Origin: Trichuris trichiura | Lineage: Eukaryota; Nematoda; Enoplea; Trichinellida; Trichuridae | Assembly (NCBI GenBank): GCA_037903355.1 | Contig: JBAJFE010000014.1 | Coordinates: 3,410,001-3,474,000, forward strand | Direction of reading: 5' to 3' | Length of the DNA stretch: 64,000 nt | Shown: in pieces, positions 1 to 11,174 of the stretch | Numbering within the stretch: position 1 is the first letter of the stretch | Layout: every line of letters begins with the position of its first letter | Position numbers and translations under genes: made by a program | The notes under the pieces: generated by a model | The model's input: the letters and a program-made list of their open reading frames with translations, nothing else | Database searches by the model: none | Told to the model about the DNA's origin: nothing

Positions 1-1566
1 CGCACAGACTAAAAAATTTAAATGCCACCACTGGTAGACATACGAAAGTGAAGACTACTTACTTTATACTTGGATGTTCGATAAAAAAGACACGGATCAC
101 TTTTGATCATTCGTTTCGACTTTGCGTGATCCAAAAAAATTAAAAGCGCAAATAGCTTTTGCATAAAAAACTTGGAAATTGCTTCTTTGTAACCTGTCGA
201 GGAGAGCCATAATAGAGAAGCTATGCAGTAAATGACGACTAACCGTTTTTGAACACGTTTCGCACATGAGCAACGGAATACCGTTTGAGAATCAACGGAT
301 CGTTCAACATACGCGTAAGAATAAAATGAGCCAAGCCTCTGACGTCGCTATTGTTGGTCACTGGTAAAATTTCACAAAACACGGTTTCTAAACCAAGCCG
401 CAGCCACAATGGTGTTATGGAAAGTAAAACGTTTAAGATAAGCTGGCGCAAGCCTTGGTCCACATGAATGTCCATTTCCTGACGAATTACGATCTTCTTA
501 TCCTCTACTAACTGAAAAACCCGATAGACCATTTGTTTCAAAGAACAGAACAACTGCTGGGCGTCATGGCGAAGTCGATTCAGCTTCATTTGGGTGGTGT
601 ATTGGCGTACGGTCATTTTCACTTTTCCACCTTTTGAGAGACTGGGAGAATGGCCAGAGGCAAGAATCTGTTTTAAGTTTACTACAACCAATGGGGAGAC
701 AATATATGTTATGTACTTCAGCATGCAACATTTATACCATGCGGGATTTCTCCTTCGGAAGCAGGATGATCCTCTTCGATCAAATCAGACATTAGTATGT
801 AGTTTAAGAAACGTTTGTAAATGTGCTCCTCCACACTCGCGTTTTCAGTAAACTGTTTTCTCGTCTGCTCTGTTCCCAGTCCTATTTCAACGCTGGCACG
901 AATGGCAATAAATGAGCGAGATAGTATACCATTTTGACTCGTTTCGTATTTAGCATCAGCAGATCGCTCCTTCTCTTTCGACGCATCACTCATTTTTTCA
1001 AGGATTTTTCCACGTGCCTTGGTTTCTTTATGTTTAATGTTAACGCACCCACGTTCCTGCAGAAGTAATGTTGAACATTCAAGAAAGGAAATTCAATGAC
1101 CTGATGTTACGTGGACAGCTTTTTCACCAGGCATGACGCAGCTGCCTACCAGAACAACGCGCAAGGAATAACGTTTAGCACTGACTTCATATAGTTCGTC
1201 ACCATCAGTTGTAACTCGCACGCACAAATTTGTTCTCATGTTGCCAACAGCAGCTGGCTTCCAGCTGACTGATATTTCCACGCTGCTGTTTGACTGTATG
1301 GAGCCTGCACATGGACAAACCCTGAAACGAAAAGTTAACGTGTGCAGAAGAAAGCACAAAAGTGAACCTCACTTGACACGGACTTTGTTGCCGTCAAAGG
1401 ATTCAATCAAAAAATCGCAAGGGCAATTTTCATTGTTCAACAAATTGAAGGACAAGTCGCCAGAATGACCCGCCATAAGCTGACCAAAGCTCAGGCAAAC
1501 GGGTGGAGCAAACGGCCTGAGCTCTAGATGAGCGACCCCACGGGTTGGGCTGTATGGCCCTGCCAT
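1..1566 (-). CDS. aspm: ASPM (abnormal spindle) homologue, N-terminal part, runs off the left edge
   Basis: Five coding exons on the minus strand, complement(63..193, 244..681, 738..1056, 1111..1321, 1373..1566), joined in phase, give the first 431 residues. Introns are 49-56 bases; the last donor (GTAAGT just below position 63) shows that the gene continues beyond the window. Residues 1 to about 130 form the ASH (ASPM-SPD2-Hydin) beta domain (LRPFAPPVCLSFG; then VSWKPAAVG and RVVLVGSC). The later part matches the ASPM region before the calponin-homology domain: SPSLSKGGKVK, ITPLWLRLGLET, SDVRGLAHFILTRML and the block ending SDPCLF. ASPM proteins bind microtubule minus ends at spindle poles and act in spindle orientation and asymmetric division. 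The linker between ASH and these blocks is far shorter than in vertebrates. The start at 1566 is the first ATG in frame. CH and IQ repeats should lie to the left. Identity is firm; exon ends are inferred from splice motifs. Confidence 0.9.
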
Positions 1567-2885
1567 TTCACTGCTCAACTATGGAAAACAGTTTACACTG
1601 AATCGTTCGTCATAACGACCCTCCGAAATAAACATTAAAACAAGCATCTAAAACTTGTCCGACTTTGCGAATCAACAACTAGCTAACAATAATGCTTAAA
1701 TAAAGGGCATACCTCTCTTTTAAATGCCTGACTAATTTTCTGCGAACCGAATGATCTCAAGGATAGAAACGAGTTAGCTCTTCGAACACGCACCCTATTA
1801 TGCAGTACAGTACACTGATGCTCATGTTCGTTGAAAATAATTGTTAAAAGTAATGTACAGCAATGTTAGCTCCATGCGATTTAATAGTTTTAAAGTCGCC
1901 TTGCTTGCAGATTGAAGCACGAATGCAAAAAAGCGCCGTCACAAACTTCTAAGTCGAAAAATGTACACAAAAATGGCTTGTTTATTTGTCAAAACAGCAA
2001 AACAAGACGGTAAGTTAGCCGTTCACAACCATTTCTGTGTTCCACGGATAGTGCAGTAACTTCATCAGTCGATTCCCAGGACACTATGTAGTAATTAGAT
2101 TGTATGCATGATTCAGGAAGAGCAATCGCTGACTCCCCTTGTACGTGAGAGAATCGGAAAATCGCAAATCTGTTATTTTAGACTTCTTCATTTTTTTGAA
2201 AACGAATGACTTCTTAAGCCCTGAGGATCTTCATTTTTTGGATATTAGTGCAACTTTAGGTTGTTATGAAAACATAGTGCTGCAGAGGTCTTGAAGCTTC
2301 ATAGTTCCCGGGTTCCTCGTGGAAGTCTTCCGTTGGATACCCGCTTATCTTCTCACGACCGACTGGAGAGACGCGCCTGTACAGTCGCTTTCAAAGAAAT
2401 TGGTCGGTCATTCTGCTTCGCTATATCCGAAAATTAGCGGAAACAATGGATTTGAACAAAAGGCCGTCTGGGAGAGCCATTGCACTGGCTGACTGCCGCA
2501 TTCGATTACCTATTCATTTCGTGGGTCGTTTTCTTCGCGATTTCTAAAAATTTCGAGATACAAAATGTTTGCACAAAAGATTGGCTCGAAGTGCCATCGC
2601 TTCAGCTACTTATTGCGGTCAACAATCGGTTCATCTGCCAAGAATTCCAAGAATCAAAGTTTTTGTATGAAATATCATCTGGAAGCCCTACTGTTTCTCC
2701 TACATCGCAGCGTTAACTGTTCCGTATTCATTTCAGTTGTAAAAATACGTTTAGCTTACTCCATTGCACCATAGCTTGAGTTCGCCCTATTGTTGTTGAA
2801 GATTTGCTGAAGCTTCTTGGTATCATCGTTCTTCCTGTACATTGTCTGTGGAAGTTGTTTTGCTTGACCTGTCATTTTCAACAGT
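1567..2885. other. Intergenic stretch, no gene seen
   Basis: Lies upstream of the ASPM start. Only short ORFs such as 2480-2716 (78 codons), with no recognisable motif. The ASPM promoter presumably lies just right of 1566. Confidence 0.4.
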
Positions 2886-4990
2886 TTAAGAAATCCTGCA
2901 CAAATTCATTTGATGGATAAGCCAAAGAAGAAAAGTCGCCAATACAGCATGGAATATTTGAAGTGCAGCTTCACATGCTCCCCTGCTAACAGGCGGTTGC
3001 CAATGTGCCTGATATGCGAGAACGTATCTTTTAATAAAGCCATGAAACCTTCGAGATTGAAAGAACACTTTAAGAGGTGCCATCTTGACAAGCGCTGTAA
3101 GGATGTGGCATACTTCTGTTCTTTAAGGGAGAGGATCTCCAGTCGTCGCACATTGTCAAGTATGATGGCTTCTGAATCGAAACTCCATCACGATATCTTG
3201 CTCGAATCATACAGGATAGCGCTAATGATTGTGAAATCAGGTAAGCCACACAGCATCAGCAAAGGCTTGAATATTTCCTGTTACAGCAGGGATACTGGAA
3301 ACGATATTGCACCAACCCGCCTCTACAATCGTCAGCAAAATTCCTCTAAAGCAGGCGTACGGTTCAAAAAAGAATCGACGCAATGGCCCAGGATATTGAA
3401 GCTACGTCATGCGGTTCTGAGTTCGCGTTGCAGCTAAATGAGTCAATGCTGCTGGGAAATGAAGCTGTTGTACTAGCGTAAGTGCGCTGCATAAAACAAG
3501 AACGTTTGGTGCAAGAATTACTGTTCGTGAAGGAACTGTTGACTGACACGAAAGGTGAGTCAATATTCGAAGTAGTCAAAGACTTCTTTAAAGTAAAACA
3601 GGTCCTTTTAAGAACATTTTGGTGGTAGGCCGCTATCGCGGTTTCTTTGCGTATCTAAAAGAGGTGATGCCCGGTGTTTTAGCGGTGCACTTCGTTCTAC
3701 ACCAGTAGCGCTTAGTCGCAATATGCTTGAGAGCTCCTTTGAACAGTTCACGTCAATATGTGACCTAGGCTATTTCGCCAGCTGTACGATGAAAATGATG
3801 AAGAACTCACCCGCCTCTTCCTTCGTACCGAAGTGAGATGGCTTTCGAAAGGTTCTTGCTTAACGCGGTCTCATGAGCTCTTCAGCTCAGTTATTCAATT
3901 TTTGGAAGAGCATGACCGTTTCCTATGTGAAAATTTGCGTAAGCATAAATTAGAAATAACTTACTTTGCAGATTTATTTTTCAGATTCAACGAAATGAAC
4001 AAGCAGCGCCAGTCGAACGGTGTGAATTTGGCTAAAACGAAAGGTGTCATCAGCACGTTCCTATCAAAACTGAAGATATTCGAATGCAACTTCGCCCGCG
4101 GTAAATTCTGCCAATTTCCGACGCTCGCCAAAGTAAGCAAGGTCAATCTACTTGAAGGTGATTTCCATGTTTACTGCCAACATTTAGAAATGCTGCATGA
4201 AGATTTCTTAAGGCAGCTTTATGATATCCTTTCGTTAGTAATTCCTAATTGAGTGCTAGACTCGTTCATCGTCAATCCCCTAAACGTGGACACATGCTTG
4301 CATGAAGGACTGAAAGACCTGCAGCTGAACGAAGAAGTCAAGCTGAAAATGACGAGGCGCTACAAGTACTTCTCGAAGTATGAAGCAATTCCAATGCGTT
4401 ATCCCGCCCTGTGGACAGCGATGAAGATGTCACTGATTGCTATTCCCTCTTTGCCAATTGTAGAGCGCGGTTTTTTTGCTGTTACTGATCTTGTCAAGAG
4501 GAAGCAGAATCGCCTCGAAGTTGTCGATTGGAGCGATTTACGACTTCAGGTCACGTCAGTGCAGCCCAACAGCGAAAAGATAGTTGGTTTGCACGCTTTC
4601 TGCTCTTCGGGGTAATATTTCAATAAACGCGACGTCTGAAAAAATGAAGTTCTACACAACGTTTTGTTTTTATGCGAAGACCTGCTGTACAGAAGCAAGG
4701 CGTAGCAACGAAACCGTCGGTGTTCCTGCGAGCAGTCCCTCGCGCAGCAGTCAGTACAAGGAATTGGCGAAAAAAGGACAGTGGTCCCCAATGGAAAGTT
4801 CCGGCCAATTTTCGCGTCGTCAGATAATACGGTTCATTCTAGGGGGTGATGGCAACCTCGAAGCTAAAATAGGTGTCGATATCAGACATGGCTTTGCGCG
4901 TCACTGCTTTAAACTAACTACCGAGTTAAGAGCGCGAACTTTAAACTTTTTTAACTTGAGCGTCAAGTTTCCACTTTGTCCTCCTTTACT
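2886..4990 (+). pseudogene. Broken hAT transposase of the ZBED5/FAM200/SCAND3 type
   Basis: A plus-strand hAT-superfamily transposase relic. The first ORF (2910-3437) carries a BED-type zinc finger (PMCLICENVSFN with a following H...H pair) and then the family signature LLESYRIALMIVKSGKPH. The reading then shifts frame near 3375 (MAQDIEATSCGSEFALQLNES), meets a stop near 3480, and resumes at 3833 (RTEVRWLSKGSCLTRSHEL). A TGA at 4250-4252 interrupts it before the C-terminal part. The hAT dimerisation-like block is visible as PALWTAMKMSLIAIPSLP. The family cuts and pastes DNA, and related copies have been domesticated in vertebrates, but this copy has at least two frame changes and two stops, so it is not functional. 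No flanking terminal repeats could be assigned. Confidence 0.85.
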
Positions 4991-5027
4991 GTTCATGACT
5001 GGTTAAAATGGACACAAAAACTGCATA

Positions 5028-5750
5028 CAGTGAAACCTTCTTAATCGGGACTCGTGGAAGAGAACAATAAGACGATCGTACACATTAAAGAAGATTGGGC
5101 TACCTGTGAGAAACGGACAGTGACTTGGTGGCAACGGCTATAAGGGCGGCAAACAACCAGCCACGGCTCTGCCGAGCCAATCTCGGCCAATAAATTGACT
5201 GCAGCAAGGCACCTCGAGACCTAAGTTTCCCCAAATAAACAGAAATGTGGATCAAAGACCTGGTGTTTTTCATTCTTATAAAACTAGAGTCTTCATAATG
5301 AAAAACTTTATTACGGATAGGTTCCCGTTTCTATGTATGTAAAAAACTCCGGAGCTTTCGGGTCAATCGAGACCCGTCATCAGCGGTCTTGAGTTGTAAA
5401 TAACAATAATATATTTATGACGGATTTAAAAACGGGAACCTATCCGTAATAAAGTTTCTCATTATGAAAACATATGGTCCCGTACCAAGAAACCACGTTT
5501 TCAAAACTAGAGTCTGTTTTTATTTAAAGCTGATCAGTCGTTTTCTCTGATCAAACGGTCTTCGCCGCCCTGATAAGCTAACTCCTCGCTTGCAGGGACC
5601 GATATCGCGCGCTGGACGCCAGAAACCTACATCAAACATTGCGTTACCTGCTTTTCTGTAACTTACTGTAAGGCTCTTCTATAAACCGGACTTTTCCGTA
5701 ATCCGGACTACCATCCGTCTCGACGCGCCCGGATTAAGGGGGTCTCACTG
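5028..5750. mobile_element. pogo/Tigger-like non-autonomous element with TA target duplication
   Basis: The left end reads CAGTGAAACCTTCTTAATCG and the right end, on the other strand, CAGTGAGACCCCCTTAATCC. They form an inverted repeat of about 20 bases with a few mismatches, bordered on each side by TA (5026-5027 and 5751-5752). CAGTGAAACC-type ends with TA duplication are characteristic of Tc1/mariner elements of the pogo/Tigger group. No transposase ORF lies inside, so it is a non-autonomous or deleted copy. It is interrupted by a separate foldback insertion. Confidence 0.65.
5293..5502 (-). mobile_element. Penelope-type foldback insertion with hammerhead-like core, nested in the Tigger copy
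   Basis: Arms 5293-5330 and 5430-5467 are inverted repeats of about 38 bases with two or three mismatches, around a 100-base centre. The 13-base direct repeat AAAACTAGAGTCT occurs at 5280-5292, touching the left arm, and at 5503-5515, and looks like the target duplication. On the minus strand the centre holds CTGATGA followed by a GGGTC/GACCC stem and then GAAA (5356-5383), the layout of a hammerhead ribozyme core. Such motifs are known in Penelope-like retroelements. Stem I is not convincing here, so activity is doubtful. Confidence 0.5.
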
Positions 5751-5752
5751 TA

Positions 5753-7263
5753 GTTTCACTATCGGTCGTTCTGTACTGACAAATTACTCGGTCACTATTG
5801 AGTGGAGTAGAGAGATTTAAAGAATAGTGTAAAGATTGGGGTGCTTTTTTCTGCATGTTCGTTTTATAAATTTTTTAATCACCTTTACTTTGAACATTCT
5901 TCTTGATAAAGCATATTTTCAGCCTACTTGCAGATCGTTATGTACTGTATTTTTTGTTTATCAGTCTGATTCTTTGTCGCTAAAGGTTGATCGTTGCTGA
6001 TAGCCAGGTGAGTTACCGTGTTTGTTATAATTGCTTGTGCTCCTTCAGCAGATTCGAGTGAGTTTTCACCACGTCTGATATAGACCACGCATTGTTTTGT
6101 CCACGGCAATAGAAATTACTCTTTTATAAAGTGCTCTCTTAGGCTAGCCTTTTCTGTTTACCAATGGGCAGCTTTTTCATCCTTTTTGCATTTTATTGCA
6201 AGTTATTGACAGCTTTCTGAAAATTTAAAAAATCGAGTATGTAGATGTGTTAGGCGCTGGTATATTAAAGCTTGTTGCATGTCCGCTGCTCTTCCGTAAA
6301 TGTAGTGTAAGCCATGGAAAAAGATGGGTTTCAAATGTGTGACGTTCAGAAAATCATTTGCTGTTGTCTGTACCCCTCTTTGCTCATATTTCCGTTTCTA
6401 GCTTTGTTTTTCTTTAGGTGTATGTGAACATCATAATTACCAGCAAAGGGGAACAGAGAATTGGGATGGTAGCAAGCCATTATTGTTAGATTATGTTGCA
6501 TGTCGCTATTTCGTGTAGTATCAGCAGTTAGCATAACGTTGGTTGCAAGGAGGGATCTCCAACTGTTTTGCTAAAGCGTCTGTTGCCACTGCTTTCAAAA
6601 CGAACTCAGTAAATCAGGTTTCCTCACTCTTTGATAAGGTAGCATTGCTTCGTTTAGCCCAGCAAGCTCAGTTTGCATTTGGAACACCGCTGAGATCTCA
6701 CTTATGCAGATTTTATGCATCACGACTTATTTACCTTCTTCATCAGACGACGTTAGGTACTGGCCGTTAGATATTCCTCTCATTTCGAGTTACTGTGTTA
6801 ATCCGTGTGCATTGCCACAGCAGTTAAGGTTTCAGCGGAAAATCTGAATAACATTTATGCAGTGTTAGGGTAGCAATCATCTACGAAACATTCGCATGAG
6901 GTCGTTACATTGTGGCTTGGTGCTACCCTTTCTAAGGCGACCTAGTACTTACGGCCGCAAAACACGTTTGTTAGTGTAGTACTTCTATACCAAAGCTTTT
7001 AAGCCTCTGTGCTTTATACTCCGTGCAAGCATGTATGGTCTTCAGAATGTGCCTATGATTCTTAGGGCTTTTGTTGCTTTGACTTTGATGTTGGGCTTGT
7101 TTGGAGAGAAAATGAATTTCGGGTACTTGATAAGCTGTTGATGGGCCGCGCGTAGCTCAAAACCACTTATTAGACAATAAAGAGATTATCCGTGGTTGTA
7201 ACCGCGAGTACTTGCATGTGCTACAAAATTTCCGATATTGACGTTTAGCAGTATTTTAGAAAA
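5753..7263. other. Intergenic, no gene seen
   Basis: AT-rich sequence with only short unremarkable ORFs (5924-6109, 6346-6534, 6543-6770). The last few hundred bases are presumably promoter and leader of the TSPO-family gene. Confidence 0.4.
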
Positions 7264-7803
7264 ATGTGGGATTTCAAGCAGCTGGGTATACCAGAACTGG
7301 ACCGAAACGAATGGGGTCTCATCGCACTGACGACTACTGCCGTGTGTGGATCCACGGCACTGTTGTGGGGGTATTACAAGAAAAGTTACAAGTCTCACCA
7401 AAAATGGTGGAACGAACAAAAGAAGCCAAGCTGGGGTTGGCTCCTTTCTAATACCAACGTATGCATGCTGCTTGACTCGCTATCCTTTGCTGGTATACCG
7501 GCGGCGATATATTTCGCGTACAAACAAGACACCGATAGAAAGCTGGCTGCAGCGATTGCTATGGTTTCCGGCGGGGCACTTCTTGCTTGTTCCACCTTGA
7601 GCGTGCCAGTCTACATGAACTCTAAAGATCTGCAGTGTTTGAGTACTACGTCGCTGTCACTTTCGTTGACTTCGGGAACCCTTGCAGTTTCCTTATATAA
7701 TATCAATAGAGCTGCAGGCATTCTTATACTTCCTTCGTTCTTGTGGTGTGCCTACTGTTTTTTGGTAATGCGTGAAACTTTGGAAATGAGCAAAAAAGAG
7801 TAG
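7264..7803 (+). CDS. tspo: TSPO/MBR-family membrane protein (divergent)
   Basis: A single-exon ORF of 179 codons starting at an ATG at 7264. It resembles the translocator protein family, five-helix membrane proteins of the mitochondrial outer membrane that bind cholesterol and porphyrins. The family element (L/N)xxKPSW is present as NEQKKPSWGW (residues about 55-64), followed by hydrophobic segments near 70-86, 95-115, 120-145 and 148-170. The last has the family-like pattern RAAGILILPSFLWCAYC. Length matches the family (about 160-190). The Trp-rich third helix of vertebrate TSPO is not conserved, and an N-terminal extension precedes the usual start. The call rests on the KPSW block and overall layout; another small polytopic protein is possible. 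Confidence 0.7.
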   Translation: MWDFKQLGIPELDRNEWGLIALTTTAVCGSTALLWGYYKKSYKSHQKWWNEQKKPSWGWLLSNTNVCMLLDSLSFAGIPAAIYFAYKQDTDRKLAAAIAMVSGGALLACSTLSVPVYMNSKDLQCLSTTSLSLSLTSGTLAVSLYNINRAAGILILPSFLWCAYCFLVMRETLEMSKKE

Positions 7804-8054
7804 TGACCTGACTTATTTAAATATTGTTCTCTAAGTTTGTTGGGAAAACGTTAAACTGACTGCATATTCGCCATGACATTGTTTGCGTGCTGTTTCTATG
7901 AATGTTCATGTATTGCGTTGGTTACTTATGCTCCGTCCAGTACAATGGTAAAGAGATTCGATTAATTCTTGTTCTAAATTTTCTAAGCGAACGTTGCACT
8001 TTGCGTAAATGAGTGAAAAAATGGGAAATTACGGCTGCGAAAATATAAACGTAC

Positions 8055-8519
8055 CTATAAAGTAGCTTCGAATATGTGTCTTGTACTCCAGCTGCGTGAC
8101 TTTCCAACAAATGATGGCCCCAGTACACTTCTTATACGTTTGTAACCTGATCGAAGTATCCGTTTCACGGTACTTTGAACGGCAGGATGTTTCCATCCTT
8201 TGTTGTGCAGCACCATGAACACATTTGTTGGTAAGCATACCGCCATAATGGTGGCAATTACTTCGAAGAAAAACAAAGGTGAGAAATTCTCATTCGAGGT
8301 GATCCCTGGAAAGTTGTCTCCACTATTAATCACATAATGGTGGCGAAAGCTATATGATAAAGCTATGGTTTTGATCGCGCTGCGGTATAACACGGCCGGC
8401 TGTTCCGCCTCTCCAATTGCAATATAGCGTTTCAAACGTTCGAGAAGCTCGAGAACTAATATGTGAGGTATACTTTTGGCAGTCAACTGTACCTGCGACG
8501 AAAGCAGTGTGGCGTACAC
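8055..8519 (-). CDS. Unrecognised minus-strand ORF with one hydrophobic segment
   Basis: A 154-codon open frame. Reading from a possible acceptor (GTCGCAG, exon start about 8492) it gives an amphipathic stretch (LELLERLKRYIAIGEAEQ), then a strongly hydrophobic span (SPLFFFEVIATIMAVCLPTN) and a basic tail (VKRILRSGYKRIRSVLG). It looks like the cytosolic plus membrane part of a larger protein whose other exons I could not place. An ORF on the opposite strand (8463-8735) overlaps its first part, so strand assignment is uncertain. I do not recognise a family. Confidence 0.35.
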   Translation of the reverse strand: MYATLLSSQVQLTAKSIPHILVLELLERLKRYIAIGEAEQPAVLYRSAIKTIALSYSFRHHYVINSGDNFPGITSNENFSPLFFFEVIATIMAVCLPTNVFMVLHNKGWKHPAVQSTVKRILRSGYKRIRSVLGPSFVGKSRSWSTRHIFEATL

Positions 8520-8702
8520 TTTATATCAAGAACACCGCAGGCTCATGTGGGCTCAACTCGATGGTCGAGGTCGTTGAACAGCTTTGTGGCGCAGCTAGGG
8601 TCATCGGTACTGGTCATTTGGTTGCTGTTTTGTTACACAGTCCCAGAAAGGAAGCATTCGAGACGAATGAGTGCTTTCGAAGACTGTGACAAGCCAGATC
8701 TG
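8463..8702 (+). CDS. Possible plus-strand exon with a membrane segment
   Basis: Open frame ending at a good donor (GTCAG|GTATGT at 8702/8703). It contains SSVLVIWLLFCYTV, a likely transmembrane helix, then a charged stretch (MSAFEDCDKPDLSV). It competes with the minus-strand ORF 8055-8519 for part of the same DNA; at most one is likely to be a real exon in the overlap. No family recognised. Confidence 0.25.
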
Positions 8703-8739
8703 TCGGTCAGGTATGTTACTGAAAATGATGAATGAGTAG

Positions 8740-11174
8740 CAAGGCCGCATGGAGAAATGCAGAAATAGTTAGGATAGCAGATTTGCATTACAGCTGTCAC
8801 CAGCGTCACGCAATTCAACCAACAAAATTGAAAGCAGACAGCCAACAGCGGTAGGGAGACTGCGAATATTTCTTTTGTAAGAAACGAAACCATTTGAAAG
8901 CGAACTGCACAGCTTTCAAATAAATGAGAGCAAGCAGAAGGTCGGCCTGTGATGGGGAAACTTTTGCTACGTCAAAGCACGTTTCTTCATAATCAAATAA
9001 GGCGCTTATATTATTAACAAGTAAGGCTCAATGGTTTGTAGATTCAGAGACATCGATCCACACGACAAGTGAGAAGCAGTCCTTCAAGACGTTGCCATCG
9101 TACAAGCAGCAGCAGTATACTTGGCGGACGGAATCTCAGCCTTTACGAATGGTATCAGAGAGGGCTGTTAGCACTGTAAACTAACTGGAGGTTGAATGCA
9201 ACGGATTCAGTTGAGAATGCACTTTATGTTCCCGCTGTTAAGTGTCCTTAATTGGAGAGAGCGAGCAACCGCCTTCCCAATTTTGATTGATGGCAGAACC
9301 GACAATCAGTACAGCATCATCATTTGCACTTTTGGAAAGGGCCCTGACGCTTCAGCAGTGAACGCCAGGCGTAGCAATATGTTCGCTTAGTATCTTAAAT
9401 ATCTGATGTGCTTGGCGGCACTATTGGCTGAGGCTCACCGGTCACATATTATGAAACCCATCAATCTCGACACAACCGATTTGGACAATGCTTTAATGGC
9501 AATAGCGGCACTCTGGCGGCGGCAACCAGTACCCATCATTCCGTCTATAGGACCGCACATTATGCCTGGGCTGACAGAAATGGCTAATCAGCCTGGTGTT
9601 AAAAATAGTGATCGACATTACACTGGTTGTCAGTCCTATAGTACCTTTGGTTTTCTACGCTATAGAAATCTGAGTGTTAATGAATGGAAGTGGCGCGCAT
9701 GCACATCACATTTGTTGATTAAGCATGTGAATCTGGTAACACCAACGAGCCAGTGCATACTTCAGCACCAAGGACTTGGATGAAGTTACCCATTCCCTTG
9801 GTATCGACGTAAAGAGATAAAGACGGACCTTTCTTTCTGAATCAGAAGGGCAAATTTGCTGATTTGTTGGGCTAGCATAGTATGCTGAACTGTAACGCAG
9901 TGCCAACGTTCGGGAAGGCATGCTTACTCAAACAGCATGCTAGAAGAGAGCAGATCATTACAAGACTACGCCATGTATAGGTGGCAGATAGTACCATACT
10001 CTCTCCCTGGCCACTGTCTCTGCGCCTGATGTACCTATGGCGGCGGAACTGTTGAGTAGACATGAGGAGGAATTGACGGAACGTGACTAAAAGACTGTGA
10101 AACGTGTTTTGCGGTATACGGCAAGTACAATTGACCGAAAGTCGCGACTCTCTTAGGTAGGAAACTAATGCTGCAGTATTTCGTAAACTCCGACAAAAAT
10201 CCATCAGTGGCTACGTAATTAAGCTAAGCTACAGCGCAGTGACTTGCTCAAACTAGAAACAGTCAATGATAGCTGTTTTCGTAACCGAGACTGAGCACGT
10301 GTTGCATCCCATGCATGTAAGGAATTACTGATAGTTGTGACAACCGCTCGAAGGTCTGGGAATGCCACACAGGAATCCGGCGTTCGTTTGCGAAGATAAC
10401 CCAATACGACTGATAGAACAAGACCGCCGTCTCGCAGACAAAGCTTCGGCGTGAGCAATCGCAACCTCCACAGTTTGCTAGACTGAGGTATTATTAAACT
10501 GTAGTACAGTCCAACTGCGGACGTGAAGGCAGACTCGCTGACGAAGCCGCTCAGCAAACGTTTCTGGAAGTCCACTGAGCAGCTACCAGCCGTTGAAACT
10601 GAAGGAACTCATGACATGTCTCCAGCGAGAAGTTGCGATAAACTCCCTGCGCTAGACGCCTTTCATTATCGTTAATCCTATGCTTTGAGAACGACGATGT
10701 CCAGATCGACCTGTACCTCCCCCGCTCAGTATCTCACACTTAACTGACCAATAAGGTTGCTTCGAATATTTGCGAATTATCCTACGGCAGCGCGTCTTTC
10801 CAAAGGAAAAATCACAATTAAAAAAGAAGAAAGAGAGTTCGAATTCAAAACTCTTTTTAATTCTTATATTTTTCATTTGCACTTTAGTTTTAAGTTGAAC
10901 TCTAGAATGCCAGCAATTCGAAAGCATTCGGTCCACCGACACAAACACCAATTTTAGGTTTAAGCTTCTTATGGCTGACTTAGGCCACGCGTTCCCGTTC
11001 AAAAGACTGCAATTCTCTCTGTATTAAAGAATAAAAAAACCTGAACAAACCCATTAAAAAAGTTACATTTTTAAGACCAGTTTTTCTGTTATCTGTTTTC
11101 TTAACATCTTTAGATTTTATATTTATTTGCGATCATGCATGTTTATGTATCTTCTTTTCTGCGTCGACAGTTTT
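8740..11174. other. Non-annotated stretch, short ORFs only
   Basis: Somewhat richer in G+C than its surroundings between 9000 and 10650, with ORFs at 9196-9390 and 9406-9783 (plus) and 10219-10575 (minus). None shows a recognisable motif or a consistent splice chain. It could be a decayed mobile element or poorly conserved gene. Confidence 0.3.

Noticed and set aside
239..724. Separate 161-codon ORF on the minus strand
   Set aside because: It is the fourth ASPM exon (244-681) read through its introns, not a separate gene.
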